64,000 bases of DNA from Sphaerosporella brunnea (taxonomy: Eukaryota > Ascomycota > Pezizomycetes > Pezizales > Pyronemataceae): the NCBI GenBank assembly GCA_008704415.1, contig VXIS01000128.1, forward strand, positions 56,347-120,346. The letters are read 5' to 3'. The notes beneath the pieces were generated by a model. That model searched no databases. It saw only the letters and a program-made list of their open reading frames with translations, and was not told the origin of the DNA. How positions within the stretch are numbered: the stretch's first letter is position 1; each line of letters opens with the position of its first letter. Made by a program: the position numbers and the translations under genes. Below, piece after piece: positions 32,984-43,732 of this stretch.

Positions 32984-34385
32984 ATGGCCGCGACGAGAGA
33001 AGAGCTTCTGCTGGCGCTTCGGGACATTGCAACGGTCAATGGGATATCGCTCACCGACGGCGTCGCGGTTCCTAACCACACCGCCTCCGCCGAATATTTA
33101 CACCCCAACCATGGATCCACGCTGTTCGTCGCTAATGTCGCTTTGGCCGCCGCAACGCTCTTGGTCGTACTGGCTAGGTTTTGGACTAGGATTTTTGTCG
33201 CCGGCGGCGTCGGCGCTGATGATGTTACCATTGGTGCCGCTATGATCGTCGTCGCGGGCAGCACGGTCTTCAATTGCTTTGGTGTCAAGGAGGCGGGCAT
33301 TGGCAAGCATTTTTACGACTTGTCCGTGGCCGAGGTGGGGAATTTGCTGAAAGTAGGTAGAATGCCGGGGCTTGCGGTGCGATATTGGCTGACTCGACGA
33401 TAGTTTACGTTTGCCCTGCCGTTGGTCTACACCCTCGGCGTTGCAATCTTGAAAATATCGATCCTGCTGTTCTACCGTCGCCTCTTTGGCCACAGGAAAC
33501 GCCTGCAGCGGATCGTCCTGGCCTTCATCGCTTTCCAGCTCGTCTTTGCTGTCGCCAGCGTCTTTGCATACGCCTTCATGTGCGCTCCTGTACACGCGTA
33601 CTGGACTCTGGAGTTGCATGCCCACGCCTGCCCGACGTTTAAAACTACCTTGGCTATGTATATGACGCTGCGCTCGGTGACGGTGGCGTGCGATGTCGCG
33701 CTGCTGCTGCTGCCCATGCGGATGGTGTGGGATTTGAAGATACCGCAGCGACAGCGGTTGGGGCTGGCCGCGCTGTTTGGGCTGGGGTTGCTGTGAGTTG
33801 TTTTTTCTCGTTCTAGAGAGTTGGAGGCTGATCCTCCTCCCAGCGCGTGTGTTGTCGCTGTTGCGAGGCTGGTTATGTTGCGCCGCCTTGTCCTGTCGTT
33901 GGACGTTTCCTGTACGCCCCCCCGATCCGCCATGATGAGCTGCCCGCGCTGACCGAAATAAGGGAATGTACTGCCCATCGCGTTGCTGGACCAGACCGAG
34001 CAATGTCTGGGTATAATAACGGCGTCGATCCCGGCGTTGACGGCTGTGGTCTCGCGGTTCGTGACACCCTCCTCCTCCGGCGGGGACAACATCACTGACA
34101 TATACTCATAGCTTCCGTCCTAGATACCCACCCAAGCCAGCTAACAGCCTAATGAACCCGGCTCTAGCTCTTCGCTACGATTTCTTGAGCTTTGCGTACG
34201 ATCCCGACCGCCAGAACTTGGGATTGGGATGCTTTGCCACCGCGTATAGCGACGTGTCTGATGAGCGCCTGGTGACGAAAGGCGAGCACCACGAGATGAG
34301 GGAGGGCGTTATCAATAAGACCACTACCGTTACGGTTAATATTACTACTACCACTGGCGGGTATCGAGCTGCTGTGCAGGTTTAG
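32984..34385 (+). CDS. Fungal rhodopsin-like 7-TM integral membrane protein
   Basis: Exon 1 is 32984-33352, exon 2 is 33404-33792, exon 3 is 33844-33911 and exon 4 starts at 33963; each junction keeps frame. The last exon ends at 34385, but its acceptor and the donor before it are unresolved. The start MAATREELL is the ATG that puts a short extracellular-type N-terminus before the first membrane helix. Hydrophobic helices (TLFVANVALAAATLLVVLA, FTFALPLVYTLGVAILKISI with LLFYRRLF, LVFAVASVFAYAFMC) and the Asp-rich GADD motif fit the fungal rhodopsin-domain membrane family (PF20684-type, PTH11-like). The C-terminus EGVINKTTTVTV is a cytosolic tail typical of that family. The function is unknown; such proteins are often candidate surface sensors. 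Confidence 0.75.
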
Positions 34386-34575
34386 ACTTGGCCGGAGTTT
34401 CGTTTCTCTCTTTCGGTTGGGCTGGAGTTGGTTGGGCGTGGTTTTTAGAACGAGCGGGAACTCAATACACTGGCCTGCGTTGAGCAAGTCCAGCTGATGC
34501 TGCCTGAAAGAAACTCAATTTGGGGTCAGATAGAGTGATACGGTGTGATGCAGCGAACTGCATGTCCACCTTCTA

Positions 34576-36527
34576 CTATCTACTCCTCCCAATTTTCATC
34601 CCAGTATCTGCTTCCCACCCATATTGCCAAGGCACTCCACGTAGGAGATATTGTAGTAGATTGCCTGCGTAAGCGTTCACCTGGGGATAATATTTCCCCG
34701 TGCAAATCGTATAAGCCCTCAATTCTGCCCTGGAGTCAAAGAACTCAGCCAGACACCCCATGCGTCTACACTCGTGCATATCCACAAGGTTGATATGGGT
34801 GCCAATAATCGCCTACTCCCGTCAGCCAAACCCAGTAAAAGCGGTCCAGGGGGGGGGGGGGGGGAACAAACATCATGCCTCGCCTCAAGGGTGTCAGGGA
34901 TCGGATCGAATCCCGCAGTCTCGCAGAGCCTGCCCCACGCCTCGAGGTCTGACTGGTCGGTCCCGAACGAAACCCCGAACGCTGTCACCACCGCGACCTG
35001 GAACCCGTTCCACGCTATTGCGGCCGTGGGATCTTCGCGCTCCCACGAGAAGAAGCGACACAGCCGCTCGAATTCGCCCCAGAACGCCCCCGTCGGGTCG
35101 TAGTCGAAGTCGCGGTAGCTGCTGAAGAAGGCGTCGATCGCGTCGTACTGCCGGTGGGACGGTATCGGGGTGAAGGGGCGCGCTGCGTGCACCGAGGAGC
35201 TGAGATGTTGCAGTAAGGCGCCCTGGTGGATAAAGCCACGGTTGCACGGTATGCATCTGTGGAGGGGCGGTATCGGGGTGCGCTTCTTGCGTTGGGAGCG
35301 GCGCGCTGCGTGCACCGAGGAGCTGAGATGTTGCTGTAAGGCGGCCTGGTCGATAAAGCTACGGTTGCACGGCGTGCATCTGTGGAGGGGCGGGCTGTTT
35401 TTGTCGGGGACTTTGCTTGCCTGATTGGGAGTGAATGGGTCGGATGCAGTTCCGCCTCCATTGGTCGCCGGAACGGTGGGATTGTGCTTGGAGCTCTCTG
35501 GGATGTTGTAGAGATCTGGAGGGGCAGATGGAGCACAAGGGATGGAAGAATTCTCCGCTGTACTGGTTGCGGTTGCTTTTGGACTGTGCTGTGGGAAATT
35601 GAGATGCTGCTGCAATGCTTGATTGCTGGCGAAGGTGCGATCGCATGGAACACTGCTATGGATGGAAGAGTTGCCAGGAACATCGCTTGGAGGGCTTGCC
35701 GGACCGGAGGTAGCGGGAGAACTTCCTGCTCCACTGGTTGTCGGAATAGTGGGGTCATGCTTTGAGGATTTCTGATGCTGTTGCAAATCCTCGCTGCAGA
35801 GATATTGGCGATTGCATGGCACGCATAGGTGGGGGGGAACACCACCGGAGACCTCGGGAGCTTCGATGGCGGATTCGATGGAGGGAACATCGGCTGGTTT
35901 CCCTCCTTCATCGTTTGCGGGCTTTGGGATAGATGAATGGTGCCTTGATGAGCTCAGATGCTGCTGCAACGCGGCAAGATCGACAAAGTCTCTATTGCAT
36001 GGCTGGCAGCGCTGGAGCTCGAGAGAAACGCCGCCCGAGACCGTCGAAGCAGCGCTAGAGGCAATGGAGGCGACAGAGGCTGGTCTCTCGCCACCGTCGG
36101 TTCGCTGGCGAGAAGGACTTCCCGCGGCTTTGGCCGCGAGGATTGTGGATGGAAAGTCTGCCGGCGCTTGTCTGACACCGTCAAACGAGCTCCCGAACCG
36201 CAGCACGACAGCGCGGCTAAACTGAGCGTACGCGGATTTCGCGTGGCCTGATTCCCAGCCGAACGATCCGCTCAATCTGAGGAACTCCGCCCAGCACGAT
36301 GAGTCCGGGTCGTGGCGGAAAGTTGGATACTGGGCGAAAAACTGAGCGACTGGATCTCTCGGCTTGGGAGGGTCTTCTGCAGCAGCAGCTGCTGCTGACG
36401 CAGCTACCTCTGCCACCGCTACCGGTGCTGGACGTGGATTTTGATGTCGAGGCGAGTCCCGCACATGCTGTGCCAGGGCTTCTCCGTTGACGAAAGTGCG
36501 ATCGCACGGGGAACAGTGCGTGGACAT
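34576..36527 (-). CDS. C2H2-type zinc-finger protein with duplicated conserved module
   Basis: Two exons on the minus strand, 36527-34872 and 34812-34576, with a 59-nt intron (GTTTGT ... GAGTAG) holding a 16-base C run; total 1893 nt, 630 aa, in frame. The splice restores a conserved end (IIGTHINLVDM...). Six CxxC-x12-H-type fingers share the pattern C-x-P-C-(N/D)R-x-F...LxQH...H. The fourth has lost its first Cys (HSSVPC). A second conserved module, FFxxYxxFxxDP...WxEFxRL...FxWE..., occurs near residues 60-130 and again near 495-550. Linkers between fingers are Pro/Ser/Thr-rich. Nucleic-acid binding is likely from the fingers, but CxxC-x12-H...x5-H spacing also suits RNA-binding (U1-like) fingers. 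Divergent with the mitochondrial protein gene. Confidence 0.85.
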
Positions 36528-37073
36528 ATCGGCCGTGACGGGCGGTCGAAAGGCAACGGGGAGAGAAACTGCGGATCCACAGTGGCCAACAAGCAAGCTG
36601 CAGACTCGCATGCAGTGGCCGCATACGGTCGCCGGTCGAGTGACGGACAGTGAGGCTGACTAAGCGGATCGCCATGACTGAGTCACGGGACAGGACCGCC
36701 ATCGTCCGCGGCCAGGCCGGCAACCACGCCACGCCACGGTGAACATCACAACCCATCACCACGGCCGCCTTCCCCACTTCCCACTTCCATCGCGATTCGG
36801 CGCCCTTCTCCCGCCAAACATCGCCGGAATTCGGGGTCGCCAACGAGGAATCATGTCCGTCTCGCTTTCCCATCCATCCGCGGCGTGATGATCGCGATTG
36901 ACGTCACCGCGACTGCGCTGCCCGTTGCCATGGACACCTGTCGCCGCCCTTCCCGACGTCATGGCTCTCCATAAAACCACGGACTTCCCGTTCGCCTTTT
37001 TTCGCTGCATCTTCAATACGCATAAACACCTGTGCGTAGAACACCACCACTTCCTCCCTGTATACCCGCTGCA
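36528..37073. promoter_or_regulatory. Divergent intergenic region between zinc-finger and mitochondrial genes
   Basis: A 546-bp gap between two genes transcribed away from each other. Contains TGACG/CGTCA-like motifs (36529-36540, 36898-36904, 36954-36960) that could be bZIP/CRE-type sites, and CCATAAAA near 36969. I infer a shared promoter; no motif search was run. Confidence 0.45.
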
Positions 37074-38547
37074 ATGTTTGCTGTCCGCACCTCCCTTCGC
37101 CGCATCGCCCCCTCCGCTCCCCGCGGTGCCGTGGCGAGAAACCAGGCTGTCCGCAGAATCCAGACAACTGTATGTTCCGAGGCGAAACGTGGATAGATCT
37201 CTGTTGACGGGACGCTGACGGTGGAAGCCGAGTCTCAACGCCGCCAAAGAGACAGCCAAAGAGACCGCCAAAGATGCTTCTGCCTCCCCATTGATTGCAG
37301 GAGCAGTCGGAGGAAGCGTCGCCCTCGTTGGAGGTGTGTATCGATGTCCCCGCCTGTCGGAAATACATCATCTGACAGCCACGCAGTTTACGCCTGGTAC
37401 CACCTCTCCGGCACATCCAAGGTCATCGCAGCTGCGCGCAGGACGCTCGAGGCAGCCGAATCCGCCAAGAAAACAGTTGCCACGCATACTCCCTCCCGCG
37501 GCGAAGTCGTGGTCTTCCTCCGCTCCAACCTTGCTCCCTATCTTGCTTTCATCCCCGGCGCTTCCGTCGCTTTCGACGAGATCGATGCGATCGCCGATAC
37601 CCACGGCGATGAGCTGAACGCTATTCTTTTCGACGCTTATGGCGACCTCAAGGATTTGCTTGAGAACGGAGGGCTGGATAAACAGACTGCCATGGCGATT
37701 GCGGACCTTGCGAAGCGTGTGGCCGCCGATCTGAAGGATTTGAGCATGGACATCGGCGATAAGATCCTCGAGGACAACCCTCAGCTCAAGGACAAGATTG
37801 GAGGAGGAATTCACAAGCTAAAAGATCTTGGCCGCCAATACGGCCCTGAAGCCCAGAAGATAGTTGACGAGACCTACAAGCAAGTTGAGGGCCTTGTCAA
37901 GGAGGGGCTCTCGCCCAGCGGCATCGCCAAGGTCACCAAGTTGGTGAACGAAAAGACGAAGCAGATCGAAGAGATGGGTCGCAAGGCTGCCGAGAAGGCT
38001 TGGGAGGAGGGTTCCCAGCAGGTCAAGAAGTACCTCGACAAGGCCCCGCAGGTCAAGAAGCTGGTCGAGGAGAACTTGGACAGCATCAAGGAAGCTGCTC
38101 TTAGCGGCGGTATCTCTGTCTCTGCCATCCCCCAGATCTTCCAGAGAATCAAGGATGCTGCCACTGGCGGCGACAACAAGGAGGCTATTGACCGTCTCAA
38201 ACGCTACCTGGAGGATCTCGCCAAGAAGGGCAAGGAGCAGGGTACTGAGCATTGGCACTCCGTGGCCAGGCTTACCAGGGACTATGTCAAATCTTTTCCC
38301 TGGGGAGAGCAGGTTAGTTTTTCTCAAGACCACTACACTACCTTATACCAATATCTCTCAGGCTTTGAACGAGATGCCCGACCTCAACGAGCTCGTCGTC
38401 ACCGTCCAGTCCCGTGGCCCTGAGGCCGAAGAACTTGCCAGGGAAACCGCGAAGGAGATCGCCGAGGTCTTGAAGAGGCGCATGGAGGAGGCCAAGAAGT
38501 TGGGTCAGGCGACGAAGGAGGAGGCAAAGGAGAAGTCTAAGGAGTAG
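37074..38547 (+). CDS. Conserved fungal mitochondrial membrane protein with long amphipathic helices
   Basis: Four exons, 37074-37169, 37228-37333, 37387-38312 and 38362-38547, close in frame to 437 aa. The N-terminus (MFAVRTSLRRIAPSAPRG) is an Arg/Ser-rich mitochondrial presequence. A single hydrophobic segment follows (IAGAVGGSVALVG...YAWYHL, about residues 50-75), and then ~350 residues of Lys/Glu-rich helices with repeats such as EEAKKLGQATKEEAKEKSKE. This matches a conserved uncharacterised family of filamentous fungi that I recognise only by overall pattern. It is probably anchored in the inner mitochondrial membrane with a helical domain in the intermembrane space or matrix. It shares the divergent promoter with the zinc-finger gene. 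Confidence 0.85.
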
Positions 38548-39159
38548 ACGGCGCGCATATTTGCGCTGACACAACTTGTTCCATAGTCGGCGTTGTTGCG
38601 GTGTGTTTGGCGTTTGACGGGTGCTTATTTTCTTTTCCTTTTTTTCCTTTTGCTTTGTGGGTAAGCGATCTACACAGGTGATATAATATCATTGTTTCCT
38701 CACACGATGAATTTTGTCGCTACGATCACGGCTTGCAATGATCGATAAGACCGTGTGCGGTACTCAAATTCAAATCCCCTCGGAATGCTTAAGACCTACC
38801 TATTTTTCAAAGCCTGAACTTCGCATCGTTACGAGCAGCCTCCCCCGTTCCAATTTTTCTTGACAATAATAAATACAAATGTGTCCTCGTTGCCACCTAC
38901 AAGCAAAGAATCTCATCATCACTGCTCTCACTACGGGTCAAGCGTTGCAAGTGGATCCCGCATGCGCAGCTGGCGTTTGGGCGTAGATATTGTGGGTTGG
39001 ATGGAGTAGAGTGCCGCGGCGGGGGAGGGCGGAGGGCGGAGAGCGGAGGGCGGAGAAATGGGAGGGTTTGTAATTACTTCGACGCGGAATAGGAAAACAC
39101 GCTTTGCATTTACGACACTACAGACAAAAGCTGGCCTTTCAGATGAAACCACCACCTGG
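38548..39159. other. Intergenic region between convergent genes
   Basis: Two genes end toward each other here. TATTTTC- and GGAGGGCGGA-type repeats (39012-39058) are visible; no gene. Confidence 0.45.
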
Positions 39160-40161
39160 TTACCACGCGGTGTGGCCACCGTCGATGATCAGATCCGCGC
39201 CGGTCATGAACGAGCTTGCCTGCGACAGCAGAAACACCGCGGCGCCGCTTCACTCCCGTCAGTATTGCGATCAGTGCTTCGCCCCCCCTAGACGTAGATA
39301 CGCACCGGAACTCGCGCGGCGCGCTCAGCCGCCCCAGCATGTTGTGCGAAGCCCACGTGGCCTCCCGCTCGGGGTGCTGCACCAGCAGGTCCTCGACCAT
39401 CGCCGTCACGATGTACCCGGGGCTCAGCGAGTTCACGCGGATGCCGTACTGGCCCCACTCGCTGGCGAGGTTTTTGGCGAGCTGCTTCACGGCCGCTTTC
39501 GACGCGTTGTAGAGTGGGCAGATGAGGCCCTGTCCGCCCCCGCCCCCCCCCCCCCGGGTCAGCATCACGATGCGGGAGCTGCAGAAAGGTCAGGATAGGA
39601 TGGATACCCGGTTCGCCACCGTCCCGCTCATGCTGGCGATCAAACACATGCTCCCGCCCCGCGCCGTGCCGTGCTTCAGCATCGCCTTCGCGACCGCCTG
39701 CGCCGTCAGGAACACGCCCGTCACGTTCACCTCCAGCATCCGGTTCGCGTCCGCGGCCTGGTACTCCAGCGCCGGCGTCTCCTGCTGGATCCCGGCCGCC
39801 GCGATCAGCCCGTGCACGCCGCTGTGCGCCTCCGCGATCGAGGAAACGACGCGGTCCAGCCCTTCGGCGTCCCGCACGTCCGCGCGGTGGTACGTGATCG
39901 TCGTCCCCAGCGCCTGTGCGCGCCCGGAAACCCGCGCGAAGTCGTCGCACGGCTCGGGCAGCACGTCGACGCAGTGCACTGCGCAGGTCAGCATAGCTAT
40001 CTTGAAATATTGTTGCGCATATGGGTGCTTGTACCCGTTGCTCCAGCCTCTAGAAGCGCTTCCGCCTGCGTGAGCCCAAGTCCCCGCGCCCCGCCGGTCA
40101 CGATGATTACTTTCCCGTCGAGCTTGAATTCGGGGAGACGCTCGGTGGCTGGTTGAGACAT
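39160..40161 (-). CDS. Short-chain dehydrogenase/reductase (SDR)
   Basis: Four exons on the minus strand (40161-40035, 39978-39608, 39529-39306, 39247-39160); all junctions close in frame, 269 aa. It has the classical SDR fold signatures: TGGARGLG cofactor-binding glycine motif (about residues 22-29), AAAG (NNAG-equivalent), catalytic Ser (SMSGT) and YNASK (Y173, K177), and a terminal DGGHTAW. The second intron contains a 13-base C/G run. Sequence pattern ([18 protein letters not shown]) resembles fungal polyol or sorbose-type reductases (D-arabinitol/mannitol dehydrogenase-like), using NAD(P)H. Substrate is not determinable from sequence. No flanking partner genes of a pathway are seen. Confidence 0.87.
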
Positions 40162-42577
40162 GTTGTTGTTCTTGTTGTTGTTGATGTTGTTGTTGCGAGG
40201 ATTGCGGCGGCGGCGAAGATCCGCGATGGTGACGTTTGGATGACCAGTTGTGCGGGGGTCCACCAACCCCGCATTATCATATCAATCGTCATGGAGAACT
40301 GATGCGCCCCGCGGATTGAACTGCGAAAAAGCAAAAAGCATAACACAATTGGCTGATATCGATGCTCCTTTCGTTGGTTGTCATCCGATTGGCGCATAAC
40401 GGAGCGTGGCCGTGCTGCAAGCGTCCAGTGGCTCCGGTTGGTCGAGAATCTGAGGAGAGTGGGGAATGAATGGTCTCCACTACGATAGACATAAGCGACG
40501 GAAACATCAATTCTCACCCGGATGGCTTAGGGGCCTCGGTCATCGGTGACGGCCACGACCGACCCACAGGCATTCCGAAGATTTCACACATCAATGCATC
40601 AATGCCAATCTTTGTGGCAGGCTTGGACCGGATTTTCACAAGCTAAGCTCCTTCCGACCTCCAGAGCGGGTCTCAGTAACCTGAGAGCGGCCTGGGGCTG
40701 CGAGAGGGCGAGAGTGTGAACGGGACCAAATTTCAGACGGTCGGAACCCTAACCCAACGATCGCCGGACCGTTTTGTTTGTTTTTGTTTTAATCATATTG
40801 CATTTGGCCGCTTGCGGCCATGGCATGTTAAATACAGAATCATCGCCACCCCTAGGCATTGCGCCTACTCTGGGGCAAAAATGAGCCGGACCGTTTTGGG
40901 ACAACGGCTCTAGAGTTCAGATAGGCGGATCAACAACAATCGAGTACCAGAAGGCCCAGGAGGATTATTCCCTCTCACTTAAAAGTTTGCTTCTCCAGCT
41001 CTTCGCCCTGACATATTTTGGTTGTCTATCCGGGGTCGGATGCTGAGCCTTTGCGCTCGCTTTTTTAGTTCCCCATTTACGAACTGGAGTCTGGAGGGTC
41101 TTACTTACCCCCAGTCGTGTCGATCCGTTGGGGGTTTGCACAACGAAGCCTTTTTAATTACCTATTTCGGTCGGTCTTTAATAATAGCATTAATGTGAGC
41201 AGTAGAATAAGGCTAGCATAGTTGTAGGTTTTGGAGAAAGTAGGAGCTTGCGACACACACCATACCGTACTCGTGCGGCCGGAAAATCCACGTATCATGT
41301 GACTTCAGGGTTAGGATTTCCCGACCGTCAGCCAGTGGGGGATGGCTACCAACACGTTTGAAAATTGGTATGTGGCATCGATCGTTGTTGAAAAAAGGCG
41401 GGGTTATCGAGGGGAATCTCCTGATGCTTCGGAAAACCTAACCGTCGGTTGGCTGCGGCTGAATGGGTTTGGTTCCTCGTGCAGAGCTCCACGTTGCTCA
41501 GCCCCCTCCAACGAACATTCGCAATGTAATGGAACCGTCGGTTTTTGTGCCTGCGCGATTGTTTCTCCACCGGTGAAAGTAATCCCTTTCGACCCGGGGC
41601 GCTTCATGGGCGAGGTGAAGTGAGCCTTGGGCGGTCAAGAGGTTTTAGTCAAGCCATCGGTGGCTGAATGCAAGGTCGGCGAAGCAAATAACTTCAGGTC
41701 ACATACAGTCATGCATCCGTTGGCGATCGGTGCTTTGTCGGAACCGAACTGCGGTGTGAGTCAGCTGGTCAGCCCGGCCGGCTGCCATGGCAGCCAAACA
41801 GCCCGCCAAGGTAGCCTTTGCAGCCATTGGGCAGTGGCTAGCGACCCTGAGCGACGGGAAGTCTCCCAGTGCCATAAGAACGGAATGGGGAACCTTCCTT
41901 GAGTCTATGGGGGCCAGAGCCGCGCGTTAGAAACCTAAGCGACCCGATAGAAGGGGGGAGGGTGTACATGAATTACAAATGTATATACGAATAGAGACAG
42001 CAATAGGATCGGGATTTTGCGCTAACCCGGACCGCAATTTTGAGATGGGTACTGAGTGACTTCCCGTCGCTCTATAGCGGCCGAATACCGGAGCTACTCG
42101 ACAATATGGACACGCCGGGAATCTGGAAATCTCGCCGAGAGGGAGCGGCCCAAGCGGCACCCTGGCAAACGGCCCGAAATTTTTTTTGACAGCTTTTTGG
42201 CGATTTTTCTTTTGCCACTCGGCTCATCCCGCCCCCGCTCCCTCCCGGCGTGGCCATTGTCGAGTAGAGCCGGTAGATCGATGTGCTATGCCATAAACAA
42301 CCATCTATATACGTGCTGCATAGTTCCAGTGAATAGAACAGGGGGTGGGGACCCCCCTGTCTATAGTAGTAACGGTCTATCCGGTGATGATAGAACGCCA
42401 ACATTGATGTCGAAACAAGGAAATTCAGCGGATAGATAATTGTCCTAGGTATTCGGTCCCAATAGGGGAAGTCACCAGTATGACTGCCCAACATGAGCCC
42501 AATCACATACCCTCCGGCACGGCACCTTGAGATTCTATGCATATTTTGTCGATCTCACAACTCAGTCCTCGCCGAAT
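40162..42577. other. Intergenic region, no recognised gene
   Basis: Short frames have no motif I recognise. A CGGCCGGCTGCC / GGCAGCC stretch near 41780-41808 is a fragment of the GGCTGGCT MITE family. AT-rich segments at 41140-41240. Confidence 0.4.
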
Positions 42578-42760
42578 CGATACCGAAAGAGACACCCGCC
42601 AGATTTGGTTAGCGGCAAAGAATTACCTTATAGGGAACTTTTTAAGCTTACCAGGGAGGGTGTTTTTACTACGAGTAACTTCCTTTTTTTGGACATTAAA
42701 TTCCCCATAAGGCAATTCTGTGCCGCCAACCAAATCTGGAGGGGTCTCTTTTATCGGCAT
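42578..42760. mobile_element. ~183-bp foldback MITE
   Basis: The two halves are inverted repeats of about 55 bp: the left has AGATTTGGTTAGCGGCAAAGAATT and the right the complement of AGATTTGGTTGGCGGCACAGAATT, leaving a ~70-bp centre. It could form one long hairpin. No coding capacity. Target duplication not clear. Confidence 0.75.
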
Positions 42761-43732
42761 GCCCGACTGACCTGATGTCTTTCCTCAACGTGCTCCTGCC
42801 TCATGAAGGTTTCCAACAGCCCCTGGCGGCCAGCGCACAAATTCGGCATTCTATGTTGACGATCGTCGACCACTCAACGGCGGCTCCAAACAACGCCACA
42901 GCTAGGCAGCAAAGCTGTGTCATGCAGCTAGCCAGCTATACATGCAACTGGGTAGGCAACCATCCACAAAGCCTCGTGGAAGAGGCTTGCAGGACTCCAC
43001 AAGAGCACTCTCATCATGATCACCCGCGTCAGGGCGTGCAATGGCGGGGAAGGGATATTCTGATCGCGCGCAGCCTGGAACCGGGGGTATTCGCAGTTGC
43101 CTTGAACCTAGTTATATCAAAACAAGAGGCCTATCTCTGTGATCGTACCTGGGGGGGCAAAATGATCCCTAGAAAGCGGGTTAGATACTGCTCATAGAGT
43201 ATAGAACGTATATCACCTACGACTACTAGTTGGCGTCCCCAGGCATGCAGATGGCTACGTTGCACCATCGACGTACACCGGTAGGCTGTGATGGATCGAG
43301 AGTAGATCTCTGGTAGCACGGCACAGCTCGCTTCGTCCCTTCAGCTTGCAGCCTCGCAACAACTGTTCATGCTACCTGCGTCACCCTCAACTATTGTTCA
43401 CCTTGTCTTACTGCGCATACTGCCCGCATGGGGGCTTGGGAATGGTTGGAAACACAATTTCAGCTTAAAATTCTACTCTCAAGGCACACTGCGGGGCGAA
43501 TTTCCCAGCCTTGCGAACAACTACCGACATGCGAGAAGTGAGAATTTTTTTTTCAGTGTCTCAGAGCATTCGCAAGGCTCCGAACAAGTATAGATGTTTT
43601 TGGGCGGGGATTGGTATATGTACTCATGCCCACTCCCCGGCAACCCTCACAAAACACTGCCCACCTTCTCTCACCATAAGTTCCACTCTGATCAACCAGA
43701 AAATCCAACATCACATTCACCGTACGCAAATC
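42761..43732. other. Upstream region of the GTPase-patatin gene
   Basis: No gene recognised; overlapping short frames have no family motif. Includes the presumed promoter of the nine-exon gene. Confidence 0.45.
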
